Shown: positions 1-9,200 of the stretch, piece after piece
Position numbering within the stretch: position 1 is the first letter of the stretch
How the letters are laid out: every line of letters starts with the position of its first letter
Source: Terriglobus roseus
GTDB lineage: Bacteria > Acidobacteriota > Terriglobia > Terriglobales > Acidobacteriaceae
DNA length: 64,000 nt
Assembly (NCBI RefSeq): GCF_900105625.1
Contig: NZ_FNSD01000001.1
Coordinates: forward strand, 1,798,001-1,862,000
Reading direction: 5' to 3'
Program-made: the position numbers and the translations under genes
Notes under the pieces: model-generated
Told to the model about the DNA's origin: nothing
The model's database searches: none
Seen by the model: only the letters and a program-made list of their open reading frames with translations

Positions 1-136
1 GCTGCTGTGGACCGCCGGGACCTCCAGGGCCGCCCGGACCACGCTGCCCGGCAGGGGCGCCCGGCGCCTGAGCGAAGGTGAGCGAGGCGGTGAGCAGGAA
101 GGCGGCGGCGGTGACCGAAAAGGTACGACGAAGCAT
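1..136 (-). CDS. Secreted Gly/Pro-rich protein, N-terminal fragment
   Basis: The reading frame starts at ATG 134-136 on the minus strand and runs off the left edge of the window, so only about 45 residues are visible. They form a classic signal peptide (MLRRTFSV, a hydrophobic Ala/Leu stretch, then a likely cleavage site after LTFAQA) followed by a low-complexity segment with collagen-like GGPGGPGGP triplets. A GGAG ribosome binding site lies just upstream of the ATG, which supports the start. The function cannot be judged from this fragment; the Gly/Pro segment is probably a flexible linker before a domain outside the window. Real gene likely, product unknown. Confidence 0.6.
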   Translation of the reverse strand, partial: MLRRTFSVTAAAFLLTASLTFAQAPGAPAGQRGPGGPGGPGGPQQ

Positions 137-277
137 AGGTGATCTCCAGGGAACGGCAGATTATGACGCTGTGGAGTGATAGACGGACAGGGTGCTGGAA
201 GGCCGCAAGAATTCTTTTGCGAACCGGAATTCCCGATCGAGTTTTCCTTTGGGCCTGGGCTGGCACGCAAAAACCCC

Positions 278-312
278 CTCACGACGGTGAAGCTGTCATG
301 AGTGGGGCACCC
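278..312. repeat. REP-like hairpin, copy 1 (left of amidohydrolase)
   Basis: An imperfect inverted repeat: CCCCCTCACGAC at the left and GTCATGAGTGGGG at the right, around GGTGAAGCT. A second copy with the same core (TGAAGCTGTCATGA then TGGGG) sits at 1544-1580 in the same orientation, on the other side of the amidohydrolase gene. Likely a small extragenic palindrome; it could also act as a transcript end for the amidohydrolase. Confidence 0.55.
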
Positions 313-327
313 GGTGCGCTGCAGGTG

Positions 328-1314
328 TCAGAATCGTTGGATTGATGAGGTCAGCCGCCGCCAGTTTCCATTGGCGAAGAGCTTCTTGTGTTGTTCGGAG
401 AGTCCAGCGGCTTCGAGAAAAGCCTTGCCCGGTGCGCCGGGGCGGTATTGGTATGGGTAGTCCGTCGAGAACAGAATGCGTTCCGGACCGACGATCTTTA
501 GCGAACGCTGCATGTACTCCTGACTCCACATGCCGCTGGGCGTTACGTAGAGGTTCTGACGGAAGTAGTCGTCGATGGGCCGCTGCAGCTTCGTCACGCG
601 TGCGAGTGCGTTGAGACGTTCCAGGTAGAAGAGGACGACCTCGCCCCAATGCCCGAGGATAATCTGCAGGTCTGGGAATTCATCGAAGACACCGGCGAGG
701 GTCAAGCGAACGAACTGGATGCCGGCTTCGTAATGCCAGCCGAGACCGAAGGCTGCGAAGGCCGTGTCGATGGGTTCGCCGAAGCCGCCATAGAGGACAT
801 CGCGGACGGAGCGCTGCGGGATCTGCGGATGAATAAAGACGGGTGCACCAAGCTTTGCGGCAGTTGCGAAGATGGGGCGCAGGTCCGGATGGTCGAGGTT
901 CTTGTCTCGCGTGCGACCGCAGAGCATGGTGCCTGCGAAGCCGGGCTGCGCGATGGTGCGCTCGAGTTCGAGTGCGGCCTCGGCCGGCGACGCGGTCGGA
1001 AGTACGGCGAAGGCCTGGAAGCGTGTGGGATGCTTTGCCACCGTTGCCGCGAGCAAGTCGTTGGTCTGACGAGCCAGGTCGATGCTCTGTTCCGGATCAA
1101 GATTGTGGAGGGCGGGTGTGGTGACGGAGAGTACCTGAACGTCGATGCCGGCCTCATCCATAAGGGCGATCCTTCCCCCGCCCAGATCGTCCAGGCGGGA
1201 TTCGATTTCGCCGCGATCAAAGGCGCTGGTGCCGTCCTGAATTGGGGAGGCAGCCCAGGCTGCCCGGATGTCGGGGGTGAGGAAGTGTTCTTCGATGGCG
1301 ATCAGCTTGGTCAA
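328..1314 (-). CDS. Amidohydrolase-2 family metal-dependent hydrolase/decarboxylase
   Basis: A 328-residue protein of the amidohydrolase_2 family (ACMSD, gamma-resorcylate decarboxylase and related TIM-barrel enzymes). The N-terminus has the family's metal motif in the variant form IAIEEHFLTPD (residues 5-15), with Glu-Glu-His in place of His-x-His, as in the resorcylate decarboxylase branch. Other landmarks are PVFIHPQ (metal-ligand His), LGHWGE and a late STDYPYQY segment that carries the conserved Asp. These point to a cytoplasmic enzyme that decarboxylates or hydrolyses an aromatic or cyclic acid; the substrate cannot be told from sequence. No signal peptide. It stands alone, with hairpin repeats on both sides. 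Confidence 0.88.
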   Translation of the reverse strand: MTKLIAIEEHFLTPDIRAAWAASPIQDGTSAFDRGEIESRLDDLGGGRIALMDEAGIDVQVLSVTTPALHNLDPEQSIDLARQTNDLLAATVAKHPTRFQAFAVLPTASPAEAALELERTIAQPGFAGTMLCGRTRDKNLDHPDLRPIFATAAKLGAPVFIHPQIPQRSVRDVLYGGFGEPIDTAFAAFGLGWHYEAGIQFVRLTLAGVFDEFPDLQIILGHWGEVVLFYLERLNALARVTKLQRPIDDYFRQNLYVTPSGMWSQEYMQRSLKIVGPERILFSTDYPYQYRPGAPGKAFLEAAGLSEQHKKLFANGNWRRLTSSIQRF

Positions 1315-1453
1315 TGTCGGTCCTCTTGGCGTTGTTGTTCTGAGGGGTTACGGGTTTTGCTTTGCGATAGTTCCGGGGCTTATTGGGACGGTTATTTGAA
1401 GGTCAGGTCACGTTGGCGGCTCGCGCTTTGCGGTACCTAGAGAGAGAAAATCC

Positions 1454-1511
1454 CTCAGCGGCTGAAGCCGTTCCTCTATGGGCTGATTGATGGCATGACT
1501 GAAGCCATGCC
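1454..1511. repeat. Dispersed repeat with two small hairpins
   Basis: The first part, CTCAGCGGCTGAAGCCGT at 1454-1471, recurs exactly, in reverse complement, at 49303-49320. The second part, 1492-1511, is a perfect six-base stem GGCATG/CATGCC enclosing ACTGAAGC. This is the form of a repetitive extragenic palindrome cluster. Confidence 0.55.
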
Positions 1512-1543
1512 CCCTCCGAAAAAGTTTGCGCTTTCGCGCGAGT

Positions 1544-1580
1544 CCCACTCATGAGGATGAAGCTGTCATGAATGGGGAGT
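1544..1580. repeat. REP-like hairpin, copy 2 (right of amidohydrolase)
   Basis: CCCACTCATGA and TCATGAATGGGG form an imperfect stem around GGATGAAGCTG. The element matches copy 1 at 278-312 in core sequence and orientation. Confidence 0.55.
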
Positions 1581-1687
1581 AGGTTAGGCCATCCCGTTTA
1601 CAAGTGCGGATCAAACGGAGCTCTAGATCTCGTAGTGGAGACGGGGCACCCAGTTCTTGCCTCCCTTGGTCATGTACCAAATGAAAA

Positions 1688-1713
1688 CCCACGTCTCAGA
1701 GGCGAGACGTGGG
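1688..1713. terminator. Strong hairpin, REP-like, probable terminator of patatin gene
   Basis: A perfect 10-bp stem, CCCACGTCTC (1688-1697) with GAGACGTGGG (1704-1713), and a six-base loop. It lies about 40 bases past the stop codon of the minus-strand patatin gene. Related sequences appear at 6175-6208 and 24786-24808, so it may be a mobile-type palindrome that has been recruited as a terminator. Confidence 0.55.
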
Positions 1714-1750
1714 CCACCCGGTCCGGTCATGGATGTGATGCGGGCGCGTT

Positions 1751-4480
1751 CTAGAAGAAGCGGCCGAGGGTAAAGACCAGTTTGCGATGGTCGTCCGTGC
1801 CGAAGGCGGGGCCGAAGGTGATGGCGCCGAGCGGGGTCTCTGCGGCGAGGCCGAAGAAGACATCCTGACGCATGACGGTGCTGGCGGGTGCGGTGCCCAG
1901 GCCGGGCGAATGGATGCGGCCGAGTTCGTAGGTGCCCACGACGTAGATGCTCTGGCCGAGGGGCTGAGGCAGCTCTGCCAGGCGGCGGAAGTATGCGGGC
2001 CGCGCCAGCAGGAAATCGGTGCCGCGGTACTCGTCGAACGATGACGCGGTCAGGCGCAGAGGTCCGCCCAGCGTAAAGCGGAAGGGATCGGCCACGTTCC
2101 GATGGAACATGGTGCCACCCTCGAACGAAAAGGACAGGGTGTTGCCGTGACCGATGTCGCGGAAGTAAGTCGTGGTGCCTTCGAGACGGGGAGCGTTTTC
2201 ACTGTGCGTGGCGTTGAACTGGTAGCCGACGGAGGCGTCGACGCGCAGGCCGTGGCGCGGCACCATGGCACGGTCCTGGCCGTTGAAACGGTATTGGACG
2301 CGGGCGGTCTGGGCATTGCCTTCAAAGTTTGCCTGGCCGTCCGTACCAGTCGTGGTGTGCCAGATCTGGTGGTTTATGGCGTAACCCGCGCGAAGTTCGC
2401 TGAAGTGGCTGAAGACATAGCCAACATCCATACCGCCACCCTCCGTCAGCGACATGCGCTCGGCGACCTTTTGTTGGTCGGCCCAGATGTAAACAGGCGT
2501 GCGGAGCAGGTCAAGGTGCGGAGCGGCGAACCACTGTGTGTCGCCGAAGCGCTTGTAGTACTCCGGTGAAAGCTGCGTCAGGTAGCCGAAGCGCATGCGT
2601 GTGCGAAACTCTGACTTGAAACCGCCAAGGTCCTGCACCGTCAGCACACCGTCGATGGTTGCGCGTGCAGTGCCTCCGGTTTGCGCGATCACGTTGCCGC
2701 CCAGCAGCAGGTAGGGCGGTCCGCCGGGACGGTCGCGTACCCACAGGTTCAGGTCCACATCGCCCTCGCCGGGTTTGTAACCGGGCTGTTCTGCGGTGGC
2801 CAGTGCGATCTTGCCTCGACTGGAAGGAGCGACGGTTTCGAACGTCTGCTTCTCCTTCTGCGGTTCTGCCCCGCGTTTGCCCACGGGCAGCGAGTTGTTA
2901 ATGGGCGTGGCGCTGATGGCAGAACCTGTCTGCCCAGCGGAATTATTGCCCTTGTCCGCGCTCTCGACAAGCTGGGCGACCGTGTCATCACCCGGTCCGC
3001 GACGTTCCGCTGGGTGCAGCAGTTCGCGACCGTCGACCTTGCGGCCCTCGTTCGCAGGGCCGGTCACGTGGGTATTGACGACCTGTCCGGGCTTCGTCAG
3101 GAAATAGTCGGTCTCAAAGCGTCCGTCACTGCGGACTTCGTTCAGCTTGGCTTCGATCTGGTCGGTATCGAGCTTCTTGCCGGGAAGATCGATGGCGGTG
3201 TCGCGCACACCGATGGCGTTGCGAGCCGTGGGAGCGATGACGGTCACCTTCGCGATGTTCCGCAGGGGCGAGGCCTCGCGCTTCGTGCGGACCTGCTGGT
3301 ACTTCGCCCAGTCTGCGTCGTTGAGAGCGTACTTCAGAAGCTGGGGCGCCATCTTCTGCGCTGCTTCATAACCGACCTTGGTCAGATCGGCCGACTTGGC
3401 ATAGTCCCCGGCGCCGACGCCGGGTGGCGCGATGGGTTCGATGATGACATCGGCGAGCGCGCGCGAGCGAACCTCATTCGACCACGAGGCGACGGAGAAG
3501 CTGCGCTGCAGGATGCCGAGAACGGATCCGGAGTCGCCCTGGCCGGGCGGCGTCAGCGGAAGCGAGACGGCGAGAACCACGTCCGCATGCAGTTCGCGCT
3601 TCACGACGTCCGTTGGCAGATTTTCGGTGAGTGCGCCATCGACGTAGATATGGCCGCCATCTTCGAGCGGAGGAAAGACGCCGGGGATGGAGATGGACGC
3701 GCGGACGGCTTCGGCCAGCGGGCCGTGCGTGAAGACGGCTTCGCGGCCGACGAGGATGTCCGTGGCGACACAGCGAAACGGCAGCGGCATCTCGTCAAAG
3801 GAAAACTCGGCGCCATAGGGCAGAAACTGCGCGTTCAAAAACTGGTTCAGACCGTAGTCCAGCAGGACTCCATTCCGCAGCGAGACACCCTTCCTGAGGC
3901 CCATGTTGATGCCTCCGGGCAGGAAGCGCTGGTCTTCGCGACGACGGAAATTCAGATCGCGGAAGTCGGCACCAATACGGAAGACTTTGGAGAAGACCTT
4001 GTCGCTGGTGAGATCTTCCATCTGCTTCGTGGTGTGGCCGGTCGCGTAGAGCGCGCCCAGGAGCGACCCCATGCTGGTGCCGGCAATGACGTCCACCGGC
4101 ACATGGTTCTCTTCCATCCACTTGAGTACACCGATCTCGCTGAGTGCGAGCGCCCCGCCGCCGCCGAGGGCAAGGCCGATCTTCTTGCGGCCGGGTGGGG
4201 GTGGCGCGGGTGTTGAGGGATTGTTGGGTGCGCCGTCACCATTGGTGGGCGCGCCCGGTTGCCCCTGCTGCGGGCGGCCCTGGTCTGGCGAAATGCTGTT
4301 GCCCTGTCCGGATGGACCTTCGCCGCCGCGAGGCTGTTGCTGGCCGCCTGTCTGCGCTGCAACCGTGCCCTGAGGTGTCGCGGCTTGCTGTGCGGGGGCT
4401 GCGGTCGCGCAGGTCAAGAGAGCGCAGAGCAGCGCGCGCGCCATCGGAACTTGTTTTTCGTGATTCATAGTTTCAGCCAT
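1751..4480 (-). CDS. Patatin-like phospholipase with C-terminal BamA-type barrel
   Basis: About 909 residues from ATG 4480. Order of parts: signal peptide (about 1-30, ending in APAQQ), a Gln/Gly/Pro-rich linker (31-100), a patatin domain with oxyanion motif GGGGA (106-110), nucleophile elbow GTSMGS (134-139, Ser136) and catalytic DGA (281-283), a POTRA-like segment near 430-500, a second disordered linker, and a C-terminal bacterial surface-antigen barrel ending in aromatic GRFF. This is the layout of type Vd autotransporters such as PlpD: a lipid acyl hydrolase delivered to, or across, the outer membrane. An internal ATG at 4468 would give a start with a shorter signal peptide and cannot be ruled out; further upstream in-frame codons are poor starts. 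Family call is firm, lipid substrate unknown. Confidence 0.9.
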   Translation of the reverse strand: MAETMNHEKQVPMARALLCALLTCATAAPAQQAATPQGTVAAQTGGQQQPRGGEGPSGQGNSISPDQGRPQQGQPGAPTNGDGAPNNPSTPAPPPPGRKKIGLALGGGGALALSEIGVLKWMEENHVPVDVIAGTSMGSLLGALYATGHTTKQMEDLTSDKVFSKVFRIGADFRDLNFRRREDQRFLPGGINMGLRKGVSLRNGVLLDYGLNQFLNAQFLPYGAEFSFDEMPLPFRCVATDILVGREAVFTHGPLAEAVRASISIPGVFPPLEDGGHIYVDGALTENLPTDVVKRELHADVVLAVSLPLTPPGQGDSGSVLGILQRSFSVASWSNEVRSRALADVIIEPIAPPGVGAGDYAKSADLTKVGYEAAQKMAPQLLKYALNDADWAKYQQVRTKREASPLRNIAKVTVIAPTARNAIGVRDTAIDLPGKKLDTDQIEAKLNEVRSDGRFETDYFLTKPGQVVNTHVTGPANEGRKVDGRELLHPAERRGPGDDTVAQLVESADKGNNSAGQTGSAISATPINNSLPVGKRGAEPQKEKQTFETVAPSSRGKIALATAEQPGYKPGEGDVDLNLWVRDRPGGPPYLLLGGNVIAQTGGTARATIDGVLTVQDLGGFKSEFRTRMRFGYLTQLSPEYYKRFGDTQWFAAPHLDLLRTPVYIWADQQKVAERMSLTEGGGMDVGYVFSHFSELRAGYAINHQIWHTTTGTDGQANFEGNAQTARVQYRFNGQDRAMVPRHGLRVDASVGYQFNATHSENAPRLEGTTTYFRDIGHGNTLSFSFEGGTMFHRNVADPFRFTLGGPLRLTASSFDEYRGTDFLLARPAYFRRLAELPQPLGQSIYVVGTYELGRIHSPGLGTAPASTVMRQDVFFGLAAETPLGAITFGPAFGTDDHRKLVFTLGRFF

Positions 4481-4681
4481 TCGATGCGCCTGGAGGTTCT
4501 TTGGACTTGATGTGCCGCCATCGAAGATGGCGCGGGAACATCCCTCGGGATCCCACAAAAGTCGCAGAACGAGAGCGTGCGCGTCCCCCGCAGCGAGCTA
4601 GAACAGTATCGCTCGATCCCAATTCGATCGCCTGCAACGCTGTGTTTCTGATCACAGCACTCGACGCGAAGAGGGAAGACT

Positions 4682-4939
4682 GTGAAGGGCATGCCGACAG
4701 AGAGAGTTGCGATGCAGGAGAAGTGTGGGACCCGAGGGATGAGCCCATGCGCCAGTTCGATGGGTGCGTTCGCGATGGGAGCGGCGGCGATCGGAGCGGT
4801 TGCATTCGGAGCCATGACGGTTGGTGCGATGGCCGTGGGCGTAATGGCCATTCGGCGACTGCGAGTGGTGGAGGCACGCATCGGGAAGCTTTCGATCGGG
4901 ACATTGACGGTCGATCACCTCAATGTCCGATCGCAGTAG
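4682..4939 (+). CDS. Small protein with glycine pentapeptide-like repeat
   Basis: An 85-residue protein starting at GTG 4682, which has a good ribosome binding site (GAGGGAAG at 4671-4678). From residue 27 it falls into a strict five-residue period: MGAFA, MGAAA, IGAVA, FGAMT, VGAMA, VGVMA, IRRLR, VVEAR, IGKLS, IGTLT, VDHLN. A hydrophobic residue opens each unit and another sits at position 4 in most, with Gly-Ala at positions 2-3 early on. The pattern recalls pentapeptide-repeat beta-helices, but the early units are hydrophobic enough to be a membrane segment instead. I do not recognise a named family. Divergent from the patatin gene at its left; the long frames on the other strand here are less credible. 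Confidence 0.5.
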   Translation: MKGMPTERVAMQEKCGTRGMSPCASSMGAFAMGAAAIGAVAFGAMTVGAMAVGVMAIRRLRVVEARIGKLSIGTLTVDHLNVRSQ

Positions 4940-5058
4940 AGGCGGTTGCAGGCATCGATTATGCGCCGAGAGGCAGCCGGACAGATGCTTTCCGCATCAC
5001 TCGCTCTAGATTCGAAAATTCTCGCACAGGCGCATGACGGCCTGACACTGGACACTCC

Positions 5059-5529
5059 ATGGCTCGTCCTCGCCCGATGCTCGCGTTGATGGAGGGTTCG
5101 CTCACCCTGCTGGAGCGCGTGCAGGATCGCTGGTCCCCGCTAAGTCTCCGTACCCCCGATGAGCAACGCGGCGTCATCGGCGAGCGCGCCGCTTATTTCT
5201 ATCTGCGACGACTTGGCTACGTGGTCGTAGCGCGCGAGTGGACGACCAGTACGCTGCCTGGCGATGTGGACTTGATCGCGTGGGACGGTGGGACGCTCGT
5301 TTTCGTTGAGGTCAAGACGCGCGAGGCATCCGGCGCCTTTGCCGCAGAACTGTCTGTGGATGACGACAAGATGGAAGCGCTGCAACATCTGGCTGACGCG
5401 TATGTGCGGCAATTGCCGCACCCTCCGGGCGAGTCGGCGACAGTGCGGACGCGGTTCGATGTGATGTCGGTTTATATGAGTGACAACGGCAAAGCAGACA
5501 TACGGCTGATGCGGGATTTCTCCTCCTGA
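5059..5529 (+). CDS. YraN/UPF0102 family nuclease-fold protein
   Basis: 156 residues with the whole UPF0102 signature: GERAAYFYLRRLGY (41-54), then GDVDLIAWDGGTLVFVEVK (68-86), which supplies the Asp71, Glu84 and Lys86 of the restriction-endonuclease-like D-(E/D)xK core. YraN proteins are small cytoplasmic proteins tied to DNA uptake and repair, but their reaction is not settled. The start at ATG 5059 gives an N-terminal extension of about 35 residues compared with typical family members; no better start is in frame near GERAA. Stands alone, followed by a membrane protein gene about 100 bases on. Confidence 0.9.
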   Translation: MARPRPMLALMEGSLTLLERVQDRWSPLSLRTPDEQRGVIGERAAYFYLRRLGYVVVAREWTTSTLPGDVDLIAWDGGTLVFVEVKTREASGAFAAELSVDDDKMEALQHLADAYVRQLPHPPGESATVRTRFDVMSVYMSDNGKADIRLMRDFSS

Positions 5530-5626
5530 GGGCAGGGCGGTCGGAAGAACTGACCATTTTTCGTGCGACGGTGTCTAATGCAGAAGACAGATTTCACCTC
5601 GCGATGAGACCAAGGACCGCACGACC

Positions 5627-6121
5627 ATGACCCTGATGAATGCCCCGGAATACGATCCACGCCGCCAGCAATGGATCGAACGTTTTTTGATTGGCGGCGG
5701 CGTGCTGATTGCCGCACTGGTGCTGCTCACACTCGCCGGATTCATCACCGGCCACGGCTGGCTCTTTACCAACATCCCCATCGAGCACCGTGTGAATAAG
5801 TTCTTTACGGCAATCGAGAACAAGGACTTCAACACCGCGTACGGCATCTACGAGAACGACCCCGACTGGCAGCAACACCCGGACAAGCACAAGGAATACC
5901 CGGTCGCCCGCTTCACGGAAGATTGGACCAAGTACAGTCCGGTTGGGCCGATCCTGTCGCATCACGTGGATAAATCCGTGAGCGACGGCACCGGTACCTT
6001 TGGCACCACGCTGCTGGTAGCCACGACGATCAATGGCGACAAGGAGAAGCGCTTGTTCCTCGCGGTGCAGCGGTCAGACGGGACGTTTACGTATCCTGCT
6101 CCACACGTGTTCGCGTATTGA
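5627..6121 (+). CDS. Membrane-anchored protein, unknown function
   Basis: 164 residues: a short cytoplasmic N-terminus, one transmembrane helix (about residues 22-45, GGGVLIAALVLL and on), then a 115-residue extracytoplasmic domain rich in charged and aromatic residues. The domain opens with a helical stretch (VNKFFTAIENKDFNTAYGIY) like the NTF2/DUF4864-type folds that pair with a single anchor helix, but I cannot name the family with confidence. It ends just before a strong bidirectional hairpin terminator shared with the convergent GH13 gene. Confidence 0.75.
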   Translation: MTLMNAPEYDPRRQQWIERFLIGGGVLIAALVLLTLAGFITGHGWLFTNIPIEHRVNKFFTAIENKDFNTAYGIYENDPDWQQHPDKHKEYPVARFTEDWTKYSPVGPILSHHVDKSVSDGTGTFGTTLLVATTINGDKEKRLFLAVQRSDGTFTYPAPHVFAY

Positions 6122-6174
6122 TTCGTTTCGGCGTTATTGCTGTCCACTGATGGCGGATCAGGTTTGTAAAACAG

Positions 6175-6209
6175 AAAGGCCCCACATCTCAGTGAGATGT
6201 GGGGCCTTA
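6175..6209. terminator. Bidirectional hairpin terminator
   Basis: AAGGCCCCACATCTCA (6176-6191) pairs with its complement up to 6208, giving a stem of about 16 bp with almost no loop. It sits between two convergent genes (plus-strand membrane protein ending 6121, minus-strand GH13 ending 6219). The core resembles the palindromes at 1688 and 24786. Confidence 0.75.
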
Positions 6210-6218
6210 CTATCTCCT

Positions 6219-9200
6219 TCACAGCTTTGGTGCCGTCTTCTTCTTTGCGACAGACTTCTTTGCAGCGGCCTTCTTGCCAGCCACGTTGATGTCCGGCACC
6301 GAGGCTGTGTCAACCACGGTGTGACCGTCTGCGGCGTGCGCTTCGAGGACCGTCGTTGACTTGACCGTTGCTGGTGACGACGTCGCCTTCTTCGCTGCTG
6401 ATTTCTTCGGAGCCGACTTGGCCGCTGTTTTCTTTGCCGCTGTCTTAGCCGGCGCGGATTTCGCGGCAGCTTTTGCCGGGGTAGACTTTGCTGCTTTCGC
6501 CGGAGCGCTCTTAGCAGCGGATGAGGCCGCCTTTGCTGCCGCTTTTATCGCAGTAGACTTCTTCGCAGCTGCCTCTGACTTCGCTGTGAGCGCGGCGACC
6601 ATCGCGTCGTACTTGTAGCCCGCGTCCGCAGCTGCCTTCAGCACTTCCGCAGACGGTACGTTGACTGCAGTTGCGCCTGCCGGTTGCAGAGCAGCGGTGA
6701 GGGTGAGCCACTGTAGCAACTGTTCCAGCGCCTCGTGGTTGATGTAGCGTGTGCCCTCGTGCTCATTCACACCCGCGAGCCACATCACATCGCCCTCAGC
6801 CCAGAAGGCGGCAGTGTCGAGCTTCGGTTGGGATAGCGCGAGTCGAACGCGGGCTGCGGCGCGCCATGCGTCTTCTCCCTGCACGCCAACCTCAGAGAAG
6901 ATTTCGGCAAGCGACGGACGCAGGCCCAGGCGATCGACGATGTTGTTCTCTTCGGGGGCGGAGATGACCGGCGTCGGCAGAGCACGTAACGCCGCAACGG
7001 TCAGCAGCGGTGTCCACAAAGCCTCGGGATGCGCTTCGATCGCCATGCGTGGCGGCAGGGCGTGAGCCGCCCTGGCAATGGCGACTGCCTTTACCGCGGC
7101 ATCTGCCAGTGTTGTCAGCACAGCTGCGTAGGACGTGGCGGTTGCTGCAGTTGCAGGAGCAGCCGGTTCGATCTCGCGAAGGCGGTCGAAGACCGTCCGG
7201 GCGCGTTCCCCCCACTGCTGTGTTGCCTTTGTTTCTGCGAGGGGCTGCTGACCACGCGGTGCGATGGTGCGGACTGCTTCCGCACCGACTGCGTGACGCA
7301 GCGCGCCGGTGAGTGGCCGCAGGCGGAGACGCGTCAGAGCTTCATCCAGGCTGTGTACACCCGCGCCGCCAAGTGCGTTGCACAGTTCACTCCACGGTTG
7401 CGATGCACTTGCCTGCAGCTCGCGCCAGTTGAGAAGCACCGCATACTGGTAGCCACGCAGATCGAGTGTGAGGCCTCCGTTGACGAGGTCGTTCGAGCTG
7501 CGCAGGTATTCCAGACCGGTTGCCGTGTCACGCCACGCGAGGAAGTAGTCATCGCCACGCGGCAGAGCAAGCGCGTCCGCGAGCGACCGCTGCCACAGAT
7601 CGCCCGTCCACTTGTTCATCGACGCGGCCGATACGTGAATGGTGCCCCGCGTGGACTGGATGGTGTTGTTGTACAGAATCAGCGCACGCTCGCTGCCCAG
7701 GCGGTTCGAGTAGGCGAAGACGTTCTCATCGACAGTTCCGTTATCGAGCCAGAAATCGAAGAAGACGAAGTGTTCGCTCTCGGCAAAGAGTGCGCGATTC
7801 TTCAACAAGGGAGCGATCTCAGCGTTATGGCGGGCTACAAGCTGCTCGTTCGGCCATTCATCGAACTTGGCCTGCTTGTACTCCATGCCGTACTTCTCGG
7901 TGTAGCCCTCGATCTGGCCGTGCGCGAACATGGGTAAGCCGGGAATGGTCGCCATCATGGTGGAGACACCGAAGAACTTATCGCCCGTTTCAAACTGCTC
8001 AATTGCCGTCTTCTCGTCCGGGTTGGACATGAAGTTGACATAGCGCTTCATGATGTCCGGATCAAACTCGATGGTCTTTTTCAGGTAGCTGCGGTACTTC
8101 GCATTCTCCTCATCGCGCAGCATGACCATGAAGGCCGAGTTGTAGACGCGGTGCATGCCGAGCGTGCGGACGAAGTAGCCCTCAAGCAGCCAGAAGGCTT
8201 CGGCGAGTAGCAGCGTTCCGGGCACTTCTGCCTGGACGCGATCAACGACTTCACGCCAGAATTCCTGCGGCATGATGTGGTCGAACTCTTCCTGGGTCAT
8301 GGCGTCTTCTGCGCGAGACGGGATGGAGCCGCCCTGGCCCGGTAGCGGGAACCACAGGCGCTGTACGTGACGCTTGGCGAGCACCATGGCTGCGTCAAAA
8401 CGGATGATTGGGAAGCGCCGCGCGACCTGGAGAATGACCTGGATCACGTGCTCGCGGACGTTGTGCTGCGAGTAGTCGAGCTGCGCCGTGTCGTTCCACG
8501 CAAAGGTGGTGCCGTCATTGCCGTGATAGATGAACTCAGTGCGGTTCGAACCGTCGCGATAACGCATGCGATAGGCCACGGCCGCATCGGTCTGGTCGTA
8601 GTAATGGTCCTCGAGCTTGATCTCGACGCGTGGATCGGTCGAGAGGTCGGGGCCTTCGAAGCTGTAGTTCGGGTATGGCGATTCGTGGCGGCGGATGAAC
8701 CACTCGGGATGCTCGATGACCCAGGTGGAGTCGAGGCCCATGTGGTTGGGCACCATGTCACTCGCGAGACGCAGGCCGACGGTTCCGGCGAGGTCGCGCA
8801 GCTTGGCGTACGCACCATTGCCGCCGAGGTCTTCCGCGATACTGTAGTCCATCAGCGAATATGCCGAGGCCACGGCATCCGCCTGGCCGCGCAGTCGCTT
8901 GATGGTCTGCGAGGCGCGTGAGCGCTCCCAGAGGCCAATGAGCCAGAGGCCGGTCATGCCGCGATCGCGGAGAAGCTGCAGCTCTTCCAGCGGGATCTGG
9001 TCGAGTCGATGAATGTGGCGCTGGTACTTCTTGGAAAGTTGCTCGAGCCAGACGTAGGTGCTCTTCGCCATGAGGACGACGGTAGGCATCCATGCGTCGT
9101 CATGGCTAAAGGCTTCGTACTCGTTCAACGGTGCCTGGTAGTCATGCGCAACGGCAGCATCGACGAGTGCGCCGCTGCGCGTGCGAAAGCGGCGGCGGCG

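Larger units (their letters stand above)
1315..1750. other. Gap of about 435 bases with repeats, no gene seen
   Basis: No convincing coding frame. The stretch holds three short inverted-repeat elements, listed separately (1454-1471 with 1492-1511, 1544-1580, 1688-1713). The rest, including the promoter region expected upstream of the amidohydrolase at about 1315-1440, shows no motif I can call with confidence. Confidence 0.6.

Noticed and set aside
649-1440. A 263-codon plus-strand frame across the amidohydrolase
   Set aside because: Antisense to a gene with clear family motifs; no ribosome site.
2681-4216. A 511-codon frame on the plus strand inside the patatin gene
   Set aside because: It lies opposite a protein with strong motifs and a full domain order; its own product has no motif. 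An antisense shadow of high-GC codon use.
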